Positions 17,764-27,428 are shown, counted from the first letter of the stretch. The stretch is 54,361 nt of DNA from Asticcacaulis benevestitus DSM 16100 = ATCC BAA-896 (GCF_000376105.1 NZ_AQWM01000017.1:166-54526), one strand, 5' to 3'. The notes: generated by a model from the sequence alone, not told the origin. Numbers and translations are program-made.

Positions 17764-18402
17764 TGTCGTTCCCCAGCAATACAAAAAGTTGCATTTGAAA
17801 ACCAACGCTGCGCCCCTGTGGATAAATTAATGGTTAATAACCACAATCGCCGTGGGGCAAAATGCAAATTTTTGCAATCTTGGGTCTATCTCTTCCGGCA
17901 GTGGAAACAGGAGCCATCAACAAATCAGCCTCTCTTTTGATCCGGCCCGGCTTCAGATCGAGGTTGGCAGGCATAGCGTCAGTAGTAGTTCAGTGTCGCT
18001 AACAAAACTCGCGCGGAACGATCCCTCGCGGAACATGTCGCGGTTCGACAATATCGACGAATGCTCGCAAAGGTGCAGTCATGAGCCTGCTAATGGGCTT
18101 CATGATTAAGAACCATCCGCTCGCAGCCCTCACGGACATCACGGGAGAATTTATTCGGCGTATCCCAATCCTGGAATGAGATGGAGCCCGCGCCAGACCC
18201 GGGCGGTCCACAATCGGGAAAATGCCGAAAGCGCAATCTCGTAGAACCCCTGTTCAACAAATCTAAAAACTGAAGTAGGGGTTTTACATGGCACGACACA
18301 ACCTGGGAATCTCACCTCGGTTGCGTCAGCCTTGGTTGAAAATAGCAACGAATACCCTTTGACCTCGGACGCCTAACGCTAAATAAACAGAGGAAATGCT
18401 TA
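17764..18402. other. Intergenic region between mcp and metY
   Basis: About 640 bp with no supported gene. It holds the divergent promoters of the chemoreceptor and metY. An inverted repeat with ~7-bp arms (AACCCCT ... AGGGGTT, around 18243-18280) is visible. Short minus-strand frames at 18000-18350 look like degraded coding sequence but match nothing recognisable. No convincing SAM riboswitch could be folded upstream of metY. Confidence 0.4.
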
Positions 18403-19674
18403 ATGAAACTCCAAACTTTGGCTCTACACCACGCCTATAAGCCTGAGGTGCCACAGCGTCCGGCGGCGGTGCCAATCTACCAGACAACGTCCTACACATT
18501 CGACGATACCCAGCATGGAGCGGACCTGTTCGATCTGAAAGTTGCCGGCAATATCTATTCCCGCATTATGAACCCGACCACGGCCGTTCTGGAGCAGCGC
18601 GTCGCTGAAATGGAGGGCGGTATAGGAGGCTTGTGTGTCGCGTCCGGCATGGCCGCCATCACGGCAGCCATTGAGGCCATTACAGATGCCGGCGACAATA
18701 TCGTTTCGGTTAGCCAGCTTTATGGTGGCACCTATAATCTGTTCATGCACACGTTTCCGCGGCAGGGGATCGAGGTCCGCCTTTTTGCAGCCGATGATTT
18801 TGACGCGCTGGAACGCCTCATCGACGCCAGGACCAAGGCGGTCTTTTGCGAATCCATCGGCAATCCGGCCGGAAACATCGTCGATCTCAAGCGCATCAGT
18901 GAAATCGCCCATCGTCACGGCGTTCCGGTGATCGTAGACAACACGGTCGCTACCCCTTTTCTGTGCAGACCCTTTGATTTCGGCGCGGACATTGTCGTCC
19001 ACTCCCTGACCAAATATATCGGCGGTCATGGCAATTCCATCGGCGGTATTATAGTCGATTCCGGCAAGTTCGATTGGACCGCTCAAAAGGCACGTTTCAG
19101 GGCTTTGAATGAGCCTGATCCCTCGTATCACGGCGTTGTTTACACCGAAGCGTTTGGGCCGGCGGCCTATATTGGTCGGTGTCGCGTCGTGCCTCTGCGC
19201 AACAAAGGCGCGGCCTTATCCCCGCACAGTGCGTTCCTGATTTTAATGGGGCTGGAAACCCTGTGTCTTCGAATGGAACGCCACTGCAGCAACGCACAAG
19301 CCGTGGCGGAGTATCTCAATAGCCACCCCAAGATTGCCTGGGTTAATTATGCGGGATTGCCGGACAACCGGTATAATGCTTTGGCGCAGGCCTATACTCA
19401 AGGCAAGGCCTCGGGCATTGTGTCATTCGGCATTAAAGGCGGGCGTGATGCTGGCGCTACCTTTATCGACGCCTTGCAGATGATCTATCGTCTGGTGAAC
19501 ATCGGCGACGCCAAATCGCTGGCATGCCACCCCGCATCTACGACGCATCGTCAGCTCGGCCCGGATGAACTGGTTAAGGCCGGTGTCTCAGAGGACCTGG
19601 TGCGGTTGTCGATCGGTATCGAGCACATCGACGACATCATCGCAGATGTGTCTCAAGCTCTGGATAAGGTGTAA
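18403..19674 (+). CDS. metY: O-acetylhomoserine sulfhydrylase
   Basis: PLP enzyme that makes homocysteine from O-acetylhomoserine and sulfide, the direct sulfhydrylation route to methionine. At 423 residues it has the family length. Visible marks are NIYSRIMNPTTAVLEQRVAEMEGG near the N-terminus, ASGMAAI, the PLP-ring region SQLYGGTYNL, and the Schiff-base Lys204 in VHSLTKYIGGHG. The C-terminal NIGDAKSLACHPASTTH and RLSIGIEHIDDI are typical of the Cys/Met-metabolism family. AGAGGAAA precedes the ATG. It is monocistronic, with a hairpin after the stop. It is the likely sink for sulfide or sulfite released by the downstream organosulfur genes. Confidence 0.93.
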   Translation: MKLQTLALHHAYKPEVPQRPAAVPIYQTTSYTFDDTQHGADLFDLKVAGNIYSRIMNPTTAVLEQRVAEMEGGIGGLCVASGMAAITAAIEAITDAGDNIVSVSQLYGGTYNLFMHTFPRQGIEVRLFAADDFDALERLIDARTKAVFCESIGNPAGNIVDLKRISEIAHRHGVPVIVDNTVATPFLCRPFDFGADIVVHSLTKYIGGHGNSIGGIIVDSGKFDWTAQKARFRALNEPDPSYHGVVYTEAFGPAAYIGRCRVVPLRNKGAALSPHSAFLILMGLETLCLRMERHCSNAQAVAEYLNSHPKIAWVNYAGLPDNRYNALAQAYTQGKASGIVSFGIKGGRDAGATFIDALQMIYRLVNIGDAKSLACHPASTTHRQLGPDELVKAGVSEDLVRLSIGIEHIDDIIADVSQALDKV

Positions 19675-19688
19675 ACGAATTGTCACGG

Positions 19689-19716
19689 TTTGGGCGCGGT
19701 CGCTTTAGCGCCCAAA
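19689..19716 (+). terminator. Hairpin after metY
   Basis: TTTGGGCGC and GCGCCCAAA, 9-bp perfect arms with a 10-nt loop, begin 15 bp after the metY stop. The downstream tract is pyrimidine-rich (CTCCTTCCTC) rather than pure T. Confidence 0.65.
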
Positions 19717-20134
19717 CTCCTTCCTCTAAAGGACGGTTTTTGGCGTCGAAGAGCCCGTGGGTGACTTGACCCGTATATGCTAGACATCTTCCTGAAGAGC
19801 GACCGAGCCTTCGTGAAGACGGGGGGGGGGGACGCTGAAACGCCTGGCCGACAGCCGCCCATTGGCTTGACGTTGCAAAAGAGATTGAGCGGTCAAAGTG
19901 GGGGTATCGATTAGTGGCAGATCAAGGGTAGCTCAAGTGTTTGTGTCTGTGTCGACATCCAACACGATGGCTACGCCAATCATCGCGTCGAATTTGCAGT
20001 AACATCAGTTCTAGTTTTCGATCCGGTGGAGTGAATAATATTCCGAGCTTAGATGATACAGCTAGACGGCCTATCCTTTTAAATTGACAACATGCCAGCG
20101 ACTGCCGCCGGCGGCTATCCAGGATTGCGCTGTG
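19717..20134. other. Intergenic stretch between metY and def
   Basis: About 420 bp between convergent genes with no gene seen. It contains an 11-G homopolymer at 19821-19831, a likely site of length variation or sequencing error. Confidence 0.4.
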
Positions 20135-20653
20135 TCAAAGGCCATCCGGGAAGAGGGCTTCTATAAAGCCAAACTTGGTCAAGTCCTGGATACGCTGAGG
20201 GTAAAGAACACCATTCAGATGATCAAACTCATGCTGGAACACACGCGCATGAAAACCATGCGCTTCGCGCTCCAGCGGGCTGCCGTCCTCAAGTGTGCCG
20301 CCATAACGAATATGGGTCGCGCGTGGCACCCACCCGCGCATGCCCGGTACAGACAGGCATCCCTCCCAACCATCCTCGGTCGCGTCTGTCAGAGTTTCAA
20401 GCCACGGGTTGAGGATGGTCGTAACCGGAACCGGCTTTTCGTCCGGATATCGCGGATTGGCATCGAAACCAAAAATCATCAATCTCAAATCGACGCCAAT
20501 TTGCGGTGCGGCCAGACCGACACCGTCCGCAGAGTGCATGGTCTCATACATGTCAGCGATGATCACCTGCAAGGCGGGATCGTGGATGTCTTCGATCGGT
20601 TGGGCGACACGCAGGAGGCGGGCATCACCCATTTTCAGTATGTCACGGATCAT
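20135..20653 (-). CDS. def: Peptide deformylase
   Basis: Fe(II)/Zn hydrolase that removes the formyl group from nascent proteins. All three motifs are intact: [10 protein letters not shown] at 44-53, EGCLS at 97-101 with metal-binding Cys99, and HEFDH at 141-145 with the two His ligands and catalytic Glu. Its 172 residues match a normal Def. It lies 17 bp downstream of a TetR gene and not next to fmt, so it is probably a second, regulated deformylase rather than the housekeeping copy (inference). Confidence 0.93.
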   Translation of the reverse strand: MIRDILKMGDARLLRVAQPIEDIHDPALQVIIADMYETMHSADGVGLAAPQIGVDLRLMIFGFDANPRYPDEKPVPVTTILNPWLETLTDATEDGWEGCLSVPGMRGWVPRATHIRYGGTLEDGSPLEREAHGFHARVFQHEFDHLNGVLYPQRIQDLTKFGFIEALFPDGL

Positions 20654-20670
20654 GATCGTACTCTCAAGAC

Positions 20671-21309
20671 TTAAGGAGCCGGCGGCGTTGCATCAAGCTT
20701 GCCCAGCGCCAACGCCATCAGCATGACGAATTTCTGAAACACCTCTTCCGTCAGTTGCTGGTCATTGACGATTTCTTCCAGGCACAGTCCGCGAATAAAA
20801 CACCCGATCATATACTCCGTCAGTCGGGGCGTAGGGTCATGCGCGAGGTAGGACATCGGCTCTTGTGCGTCGCTTTGCGGCGTCGACTCGGGCAGATAAT
20901 CTTCAAGCCGTTCGTCGAAGCGTTGACGCAAGGCCTTGTCGGTGCGCGCCGCGATCATGAATTCAATATTGGCCGGAAAGTCCTGCCGGTAATTCTCCCA
21001 GACCAGCCGAAGGTGCTGCTCCAGTTCGTCGTCCCGGCCTTTCAACTTGTCCGCCATGGCGTTCGTACGCAGAATACGGCGACTGATCAGGAAGGCGGCG
21101 GCTTCGGCGAACAGGTCGACCTTAGTTGGAAAGTGATGGACGAGGGCGCCACGCGAGACGCCGGCGCGTTTGACCACATCCTGGGTGGATGTCCCCGCAT
21201 AGCCGTCTTCTGCCAGTCCCTCCAGAGCCGCCCTGAGCAGCCGGTCCTTCATATCAGCTGTGCGTTCTTCCTGCGTTCGTCTCGGCGTTCCGGCTGAGGA
21301 GAGGGGCAT
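20671..21309 (-). CDS. TetR-family regulator
   Basis: A 212-residue repressor. The helix-turn-helix is clear at ~20-70 ([20 protein letters not shown], then [20 protein letters not shown]). The C-terminal ~130 residues are an all-helical ligand domain with no specific signature. It is the first gene of a tetR-def unit and is divergent from the TBDR operon across 372 bp. A palindrome at 21455-21472 in that gap is the likely operator, so it may control both directions. Confidence 0.9.
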   Translation of the reverse strand: MPLSSAGTPRRTQEERTADMKDRLLRAALEGLAEDGYAGTSTQDVVKRAGVSRGALVHHFPTKVDLFAEAAAFLISRRILRTNAMADKLKGRDDELEQHLRLVWENYRQDFPANIEFMIAARTDKALRQRFDERLEDYLPESTPQSDAQEPMSYLAHDPTPRLTEYMIGCFIRGLCLEEIVNDQQLTEEVFQKFVMLMALALGKLDATPPAP

Positions 21310-21454
21310 GTATCACCTGTAGAATTGAGCCGTCACGAAGCGGTCTGGATCATGTCATCGGGCTTTCCGGGGGGGAAAACAAGTCTTCATGTCACGAGTC
21401 GTTTCGATAAAACCATGGCAGGACCGATATCCTTCACTCAACACCTTTACAAAC

Positions 21455-21472
21455 ATACAGGCCTGACTGTAT
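21455..21472. promoter_or_regulatory. Candidate TetR operator
   Basis: ATACAGGCCTGACTGTAT has perfect 6-bp arms (ATACAG / CTGTAT) around GCCTGA, a layout common for TetR-family sites. It lies between the divergent tetR and TBDR genes. Binding is inferred. Confidence 0.55.
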
Positions 21473-21538
21473 CATTATGATCACAGCAAGGGGAATTTCG
21501 TATACCGTACGCCGCAAGGCGTTTGCCGGAAAATCTAT

Positions 21539-21571
21539 AAATAACACTAACTTAGTGCAGTATTGTTATTT
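21539..21571. promoter_or_regulatory. Nested palindrome upstream of the TBDR operon
   Basis: AAATAACA and TGTTATTT form the outer arms. Inside lies the perfect palindrome CACTAACTTAGTG (21545-21557), with TATTG beginning 16 bp from its first base. The same core and spacing recur at 52604-52624 before the DszB-like gene. A second related word, AAAATCTAACTTG, follows at 21591-21603. Confidence 0.5.
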
Positions 21572-21681
21572 AGCTAATGAAACGAGATATAAAATCTAAC
21601 TTGAACGTTTTTCTTGTTCTGTGATGACGGCCTCAGTCAGCGATTTTCGCTCAAACACATTCTGCATCTGAGAGGTTTTAA

Positions 21682-23796
21682 ATGAAGCGTAGTCTCTTCA
21701 CCACGACGGCGAGCCTGCTGGTTCTGGCGGCTGTATCTGTCGCTCCGGTTCATGCCTATGCGGCCACCAGCGATGCGGCCGTGTCCAATAGCGACGAACA
21801 GATCGAGACGGTAACGGTCAAGGGCCTGCGTCGGACGGCCATTCCGACCACCGGCGCGCTCGGGACGCGCTCCGCGCTTGACACGCCGTTTGGCCTGTCG
21901 GTCATCGACGCTGATGCACTTCTGGATCGTCAGGTCAACTCTCTGGGTCAGGTGTTTGCCGATGACCCGTCCGTCAACGCGGCAGGCAACTCGTACACCT
22001 TCCACAGCAACCATATCAATGTCCGTGGCCTGCAGCTCGATGAGTCCAACGGCTTCAAGATCAACAATCTGCCCATCTACTCGTTTAGCATCGAACTGCC
22101 ACTGGAAGTCTTCCAGCAGGTTGAACTTCTGAAGGGCGCGACCGGCTTCCAGTACGGCTTTGGCTCGCCAGGCGGCATCGTCAACTACGTCACCAAGAAG
22201 CCGACCGACAAGACAACCGCTACGTTTGACGTCGGTTACCATGGCGGCAGCCTTATCGAAGCACATGCCGATGTCGGCGGGCGTCTGGGCGCCAATGATG
22301 TGTTTGGCTATCGCATCAACGCCGTGGCCGAAAGCGGCGACGCCTATAATGGCGCCGAGATTCACAGGAACGCCCTGACGGGGTCGTTTGACGCGCGTCT
22401 GACGCCTGACCTGCTCTGGACGGCCGACCTGATCTACCAGGAGCGTGACACCAGCGGACAGGTCCAGGGCTTTGGCACGGCCTTCTATACCGGCACCGAA
22501 ATCATCCCGACAGTCGACGGCGGTCGTGAACTCCCGGCCTCCGATGGCACCTTCTTCAACACGAAGTTCGCGCTCGCCAGCACGGGCCTCAAATGGCAGA
22601 TCAACGAGACCTGGAAGGCCAAGTTTGACGTGTCGGTCACTGACCGGTTAGCGCGCTTCGCCGCCGACTGGTTCTATCCGGTCGATGCCTCGGGCGACAC
22701 GGTCGATTACCTCAATGCCAGCCGCTCCGAAAACAAGGTGGATCTGTTCCAGGCCCTGGCCGAAGGTGATGTCACGACGGGTTCGCTTAAGCACCACCTG
22801 GTGTTTGGCGCCAGCTATCAGAAGCAGGAAAACTACGCCAACGCCAATCAGGTCTGGGGCTATCTCGGCAATCTCAACCTCTATGGCAATACCCGCCTGA
22901 CCTGGGACAAGTCCAACACCTACGCGCCTTATCATTCAGCGGACTTCATCCAGACGGCGATCTTCGCCAGCGACAGCATCGATTTGACCACGAAGCTCCA
23001 AGTGCTGGCCGGGTTGCGCTACACGGATTACGAACAGACGAGCTTCACGCGCACCGGGGCTCAGGCCTCAAAATATAACCAGTCGCCGATCACCCCGACC
23101 CTGGCGCTGCTCTATAAGCCGGTCCCGGATGCCACCCTCTATGCGTCTTATGTTGAAGCGCTGGAACAGGGCAGCGTCGTCGGCGCATCCTACGCCAACG
23201 CCGATCAGGTTCTGGAGCCGCTGCGCAGCAAGCAGTACGAAATCGGCGCGAAATACAAGTCCAAGGCCTGGGGTGGAAACGCGGCCCTGTTCCGTGTCGA
23301 GCGCGGCGCCGAGTATGGAAATGCCAGTAACGTTTTCGTCCAGAACGGCGAAATCCGTTACGAAGGCCTTGAGGTCAACGGTTATGTATCGCTTACCGAA
23401 TCCTTGCGTCTGTCCGGTGGCGTGACGGCCCTCGACACCGCCTATCAAAAGGGCGATCCCGCACTTGATGGTAACCGTGCCGCCGGCGCACCACGCACCC
23501 AGGCCGTGGCCAACCTGGATTACCGCGTTAATGCGGTGCCTGGCCTCAGCCTGAACATCGGCGCACGCGCCAACAGCAACGAGGCCATCGATGAAACCAA
23601 TAGCCTCTTCCTGCCCGGCTACACGGTATTCAATGCCGGCGGACGCTACACGACTGAAATCTCAGGCCGTCCGGTGACCTTCCGTCTGCAGGTGGAAAAC
23701 CTGGGCGACAAGCAGTTCTGGTACTACGTCCAGCCCGGTTATTTCTATGCTGGCGCGCCGCTCAACGCGTCGTTCAACATTCAAGTCGGCTTCTAA
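21682..23796 (+). CDS. TonB-dependent receptor (siderophore-receptor type)
   Basis: A 704-residue outer-membrane active transporter. The N-terminus is a signal peptide (~1-27), followed by a TonB-box-like IETVTVKGLR. A plug domain follows (INVRGLQLDESNGFKINNLP, then FQQVELLKGATGFQYGFG and PGGIVNYVTKKP). The barrel ends ASFNIQVGF with terminal Phe. GAGAGG precedes the ATG. It heads a tight operon with an MFS permease (5-bp gap), a GST and a cyclophilin, so it probably brings in the substrate that the permease carries onward. The ligand is unknown; the family name does not prove a siderophore. Confidence 0.92.
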   Translation: MKRSLFTTTASLLVLAAVSVAPVHAYAATSDAAVSNSDEQIETVTVKGLRRTAIPTTGALGTRSALDTPFGLSVIDADALLDRQVNSLGQVFADDPSVNAAGNSYTFHSNHINVRGLQLDESNGFKINNLPIYSFSIELPLEVFQQVELLKGATGFQYGFGSPGGIVNYVTKKPTDKTTATFDVGYHGGSLIEAHADVGGRLGANDVFGYRINAVAESGDAYNGAEIHRNALTGSFDARLTPDLLWTADLIYQERDTSGQVQGFGTAFYTGTEIIPTVDGGRELPASDGTFFNTKFALASTGLKWQINETWKAKFDVSVTDRLARFAADWFYPVDASGDTVDYLNASRSENKVDLFQALAEGDVTTGSLKHHLVFGASYQKQENYANANQVWGYLGNLNLYGNTRLTWDKSNTYAPYHSADFIQTAIFASDSIDLTTKLQVLAGLRYTDYEQTSFTRTGAQASKYNQSPITPTLALLYKPVPDATLYASYVEALEQGSVVGASYANADQVLEPLRSKQYEIGAKYKSKAWGGNAALFRVERGAEYGNASNVFVQNGEIRYEGLEVNGYVSLTESLRLSGGVTALDTAYQKGDPALDGNRAAGAPRTQAVANLDYRVNAVPGLSLNIGARANSNEAIDETNSLFLPGYTVFNAGGRYTTEISGRPVTFRLQVENLGDKQFWYYVQPGYFYAGAPLNASFNIQVGF

Positions 23797-23801
23797 GCCA
23801 A

Positions 23802-25166
23802 ATGGCGATTTCCTCTAGGAAACCTCTGTCGACGGTCGCAAAGAAATCCATCTACGCGGCCGTCAACATCCCCTTCATGATCATGCAGGCCCCCGCCTTC
23901 ATGATCTTGCCGGCACTCTACATCAAGCACGCGGGCCTGGAACTGGTGCTTGTCGGCGCCATCCTCACGACCTTACGTGTGCTCGATGCGGTGCTCGATC
24001 CGGTCATTGGTTTTCTATCTGACCGGACGCGCTCGCGTCTGGGCCGGCGCAAACCCTGGATACTGGTGGGCGCCGTCCTCGGAGGCGCCGGAACCCTAGC
24101 GGCCTTCCAGCCGCAATATTCCACCGGCTACGTCTATTTCACCCTGGCTTTCTTTCTGATGAGCCTGGGATGGACCTTGCAGGAAATCGCGCATTCTGCC
24201 TGGCTCAGCGAACTCTCCGAAGATCCCGGCGAACGCCATAGCCTCTCCACCTGGCGTTACAATGCGGGCATGCTGGCGACAGCCATGGTGCCCCTGATCC
24301 CGCTCACGGGCGTGTTCAAGACGACCGAGATGACGCCTCAGGTCATGTCCGTCGCCGCCTGGCTGGTCGTGATCTTTCTTGTCCTGACTATCCCGCCCAT
24401 GTTGCTCTTGCCAAACGGCAATACCCATAGCGCGGACGTGCGCAAGGTGCCGGCCAAGACGGTCCTTCGGGACATGTTCCGCAATAAGCCGTTTCTCCTG
24501 TTCGTCGCCATTTTTACGGCGCAGGGCCTCTCGTCGGGCATGGTCTCGGGGCTCTATTACTTCTATCTCGACACCTATCTCGGCATAAGCGGCCAGTATT
24601 CCTACGTCATGCTGTCGGTCTACGTTCTGTTCGTGGTTGGCGCCGTTCTCTGGCTCTATCTGGCGCGGTGGATCGACAAGCACCTGATCATCGGCATTTG
24701 CATCCTGCTGACGGCCGTGACGAATCTGGGCATGTATGTCATCGTGCCGGGGCCCTACGCCTTCTGGCAATTGTTCGGTTTCTTTTCTCTGGCGGCAATA
24801 GCGACCGCCGGCGCCATGGCTGCCCAAAACGCCATGCTGTCGGATATCGTCGATTTTGGCACCTTACAGAGCGGTGAGAGCCACTCCGGCAATTACTTTG
24901 CCGCCTTGACCTTCATCAATAAGTTCAACCTCGCCGCCGGCAGCGGGATCGCCTTCGTTATCGCCGGATTGTTCGGCTTCTCGGTCAAGGGCGCCAATGG
25001 TCCTGTCGCCATGGCAGGCTTCTTCCTGGCCATCATCTGGATACCGCTCGCGCTGAATGTGCTCGCCGGCCTTCTGTGCTGGAAATATCCGCTCAATCGG
25101 AAGCGCCTGGAGGACATTCGCCGGCAACTCCAATCGCAAACCCTACCCCCTGAAGAATTGAGATAA
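23802..25166 (+). CDS. MFS/GPH-type cation symporter
   Basis: A 454-residue inner-membrane permease with about 12 hydrophobic segments. The loop DPVIGFLSDRTRSRLGRRKP between TM2 and TM3 is the glycoside-pentoside-hexuronide/MFS_2 signature. Relatives carry sugars, glycosides or other organic solutes with H+ or Na+. It starts 5 bp after the TBDR stop, implying coupled translation. With the TBDR it gives a complete envelope route for one solute, possibly a glycoside or a thio-conjugate given the following GST (inference). Confidence 0.88.
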   Translation: MAISSRKPLSTVAKKSIYAAVNIPFMIMQAPAFMILPALYIKHAGLELVLVGAILTTLRVLDAVLDPVIGFLSDRTRSRLGRRKPWILVGAVLGGAGTLAAFQPQYSTGYVYFTLAFFLMSLGWTLQEIAHSAWLSELSEDPGERHSLSTWRYNAGMLATAMVPLIPLTGVFKTTEMTPQVMSVAAWLVVIFLVLTIPPMLLLPNGNTHSADVRKVPAKTVLRDMFRNKPFLLFVAIFTAQGLSSGMVSGLYYFYLDTYLGISGQYSYVMLSVYVLFVVGAVLWLYLARWIDKHLIIGICILLTAVTNLGMYVIVPGPYAFWQLFGFFSLAAIATAGAMAAQNAMLSDIVDFGTLQSGESHSGNYFAALTFINKFNLAAGSGIAFVIAGLFGFSVKGANGPVAMAGFFLAIIWIPLALNVLAGLLCWKYPLNRKRLEDIRRQLQSQTLPPEELR

Positions 25167-25169
25167 ACT

Positions 25170-25829
25170 GTGCCTGTCATCGAGATTTTCACCAAGCCTG
25201 GCTGCGGCTGGGCCGAGCGCAACTTCGCCGCGCTGGAGCTTAAGAAGCAAGCCTATAGCATTGTTCCCTCCTGTGATCGGTCGGGGCAAAAAACGGAAGA
25301 GTTCCTGTCGCTGTCACCCTATGCACGGACGCCGACGGTGCGCATCGATGGCTTCGTCGTCTACGAGTCGGCGGTCATCAATGACTATTTCGACGACATA
25401 GTGCCTGAGACGCCGCTGCGCCCCGTCGATCCCCAGGCGCGCATCGCCAATCGTTTGTGGGTGCGCCATTGCGACCGTGAACTCATCCCGCTTCTCAGTG
25501 CCTTTGCGCCAGGCCGCGATGTTGAAAAAAAAGCTACCGCGCATGAAAGCCTGAAGGCCGGACTTGAGCAGGTGGTGTATTGGGGGCTCATTCACCGGCC
25601 CGGCCCGTACTGGGACGGTGAGGCCATCGGCCTTGTCGACCTCGCCTATCACACTTTTTTTGGCGCGCTCGAGCGGATCAATGCCGACTGGCAGGCTCAG
25701 ATTGAGCTTCCGGAACCTATCGGTCAGTGGGCCGGCCGTATTGCTGCGCATCCGGCTGTCCAACATGCCCGCGGCGTAGGCCAGCAGGTGACCTATGCCG
25801 ATGACATCGCCGCTAAAGGAGCCGCCTGA
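25170..25829 (+). CDS. Glutathione S-transferase family protein
   Basis: A 219-residue cytosolic protein starting with GTG three bases after the MFS stop. The N-terminal thioredoxin-like domain holds FTKPGCGWAERN, placing Cys12 at the active-site position as in Cys-type GSTs (omega/beta or glutathione-lyase groups). RTPTVRIDGFVVYESAVI provides the cis-Pro and the glutathione gamma-glutamyl site. The C-terminal domain is helical (VDLAYHTFFGALERINADW). Cys-type enzymes often reduce or cleave glutathione conjugates, which would fit processing of an imported thioether (inference). Confidence 0.85.
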   Translation: MPVIEIFTKPGCGWAERNFAALELKKQAYSIVPSCDRSGQKTEEFLSLSPYARTPTVRIDGFVVYESAVINDYFDDIVPETPLRPVDPQARIANRLWVRHCDRELIPLLSAFAPGRDVEKKATAHESLKAGLEQVVYWGLIHRPGPYWDGEAIGLVDLAYHTFFGALERINADWQAQIELPEPIGQWAGRIAAHPAVQHARGVGQQVTYADDIAAKGAA

Positions 25830-26368
25830 TGATCCCTGTCCGTATTGAAACCCCCTATGGCAACATCGACCTCGACCTCGACGATGTGCACGCACCGATC
25901 ACCACGGCCAATTTCCTGAACCTGATCGATAACAACACGCTGGAAGGGGCCGATTTCTACAGGATCGTGATCTCCAGCCAGACCTATGGCGAACTTCCGA
26001 CCATCGACGTGATCCAGGGCGGTATCGGCTGGACGCGCTGCAAGGATGTGCCACCGATCGCGCATGAACCGACCACCCTCACGGGGCTGCGCCACATCGA
26101 TGGGACCATCTCCATGGGGCGCACGGCCGAGTTTGGCGCCAGCAGCGAGTTCTTTATCTGCATAGGCGAACAGCGAAAGCTTGACGCTGGTGTGATTGAA
26201 GGCCCCGGCGCGGCCGGTTTCTCCGCCTTCGGTCAGGTAACCTCAGGCATGGATGTCGTGAAAACCATCCAGCAACTGCCAACCCTTCACGAGTCACCCA
26301 CGGGTGAGGAACGGTTCAACGACCAGTTCCTTATCGAAGCGGTACCACTGAAGGTACGGCGCCTGTGA
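25829..26368 (+). CDS. Cyclophilin-type peptidyl-prolyl isomerase
   Basis: A 179-residue cyclophilin. Family elements are IETPYGNIDLDL, TTANFLNLID, FYRIV, GTISMGRT, ASSEFFICIGEQ and FSAFGQVTSGMDVV. No signal peptide, so cytoplasmic. Its ATG overlaps the GST stop by one base. It is unusual to find a cyclophilin as the last gene of a TBDR-permease-GST operon; it may assist folding or act as a small-molecule-binding fold. The exact role is unknown. Confidence 0.88.
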   Translation: MIPVRIETPYGNIDLDLDDVHAPITTANFLNLIDNNTLEGADFYRIVISSQTYGELPTIDVIQGGIGWTRCKDVPPIAHEPTTLTGLRHIDGTISMGRTAEFGASSEFFICIGEQRKLDAGVIEGPGAAGFSAFGQVTSGMDVVKTIQQLPTLHESPTGEERFNDQFLIEAVPLKVRRL

Positions 26369-26522
26369 GCGAAGACCTGGGCTCATGACATTCCGGCCAC
26401 ACCGCGCCAGAAGGCCCATGTCCAGGACAGTAAACGACCAGCTTGGCTAGCCGTACCGAAAGATACGAATACGAAGTCCAGAATGCCTGAAGCCCATGGC
26501 ATTATCTCCTCAGGTCGTCTGC

Positions 26523-27428
26523 CTAGACGGGCTCGCCGGTATTGGCTGCGAAGCGATCCTGAAGCCACTGAGCGAACTGTTGTGCCGGTTGAGTTAGGCG
26601 ATTGAAATTGCGCACAACCATATAATAGGCGCCGTTCGGTACCGACAATTCGAAGGCAGGAACCAGGCCGCCCGTGCGGATTTCGTCAGAGACCAGTATC
26701 TTGTCCAGAAGGGCGATCCCCTGACCGCGTATTGCGGCTTGCATGACAAGCCCCCCGTCAGGCAGGACAGGGCCGCGCGTGGTTTGCGGAAGCGCCAGTC
26801 CAGCCAGCATGAACCATTCCGTCCAGGCGTTCCTGTTTTCCTCATGCAGCAAGACATGATTGAACAGGTCACCCGGGGTTACGAGTTCAGGGCCGCTATC
26901 CCTTAAACCGGGAGCGATCACCGGAAGCATGTCGACCTGGGCGAGTAATCGGCTGTCCGTTCGGGGCCACGCGTGATGCGTCCGGCTGTATCGAATGGCG
27001 ATCTCGACATCTTGGCTGCGAAACTCGACCAGCCGCGGATCGGAATCAACGGCAATATCGACAAGGGGATAATCGTTCTGAAAATCCGGAAGGTGAGGGA
27101 TGAGCCAGCATGCCGCAAATGAGGGCTCTACTGATATTCGCAAAACTTGCAGCGGCTGTTCGTTCCGCAGGATTTTGAGGCTGGCATCGATATCGTCGAA
27201 TGACTGTGTCAGGACGGTTAAAAGCCGGGCGCCTTCAGGCGTAAGAACAACGCGCCTGTGGCGGCGTTCGAAGAGCGCCTGCCCCAACTCAATCTCGAGG
27301 TCACGTATCTGACGGCTGATCGCGGCCTGCGAAACGCAAAGCTCGTCAGCCGCAGACGTGAAGCTGCTAAGCCGGCCTGCGGCTTCAAAACTTCGCAACG
27401 CAGTCAATGGCAGGCGCCCTCGTTTCAT
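26523..27428 (-). CDS. LysR-family regulator (GcvA-like)
   Basis: A 301-residue LysR protein. The HTH is at ~7-65 (LTALRSFEAAGRLSSFTSAA, AISRQIRDLE). The effector domain follows with IAIRYSR and GQGIALLD, as in GcvA/AmpR-type members. It is divergent from a 21-codon ORF at 27528 with a strong ribosome binding site and shares a 99-bp intergenic region with it. The target is unknown; the tiny divergent ORF or the adjacent TBDR operon are candidates. Confidence 0.9.
   Translation of the reverse strand: MKRGRLPLTALRSFEAAGRLSSFTSAADELCVSQAAISRQIRDLEIELGQALFERRHRRVVLTPEGARLLTVLTQSFDDIDASLKILRNEQPLQVLRISVEPSFAACWLIPHLPDFQNDYPLVDIAVDSDPRLVEFRSQDVEIAIRYSRTHHAWPRTDSRLLAQVDMLPVIAPGLRDSGPELVTPGDLFNHVLLHEENRNAWTEWFMLAGLALPQTTRGPVLPDGGLVMQAAIRGQGIALLDKILVSDEIRTGGLVPAFELSVPNGAYYMVVRNFNRLTQPAQQFAQWLQDRFAANTGEPV

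Noticed and set aside
17999-18348. Three short minus-strand frames suggesting a broken gene
   Set aside because: Fragments did not assemble into any recognisable protein even allowing frameshifts.
18286-18402. Possible SAM-II-type riboswitch before metY
   Set aside because: GCTAAA is present and a GTTGC/GCAAC pairing can be drawn, but the conserved pseudoknot and loop could not be matched.
19821-19831. Run of 11 G
   Set aside because: Lies in intergenic DNA between convergent genes, so phase variation of a gene is not supported; possibly a sequencing artefact.
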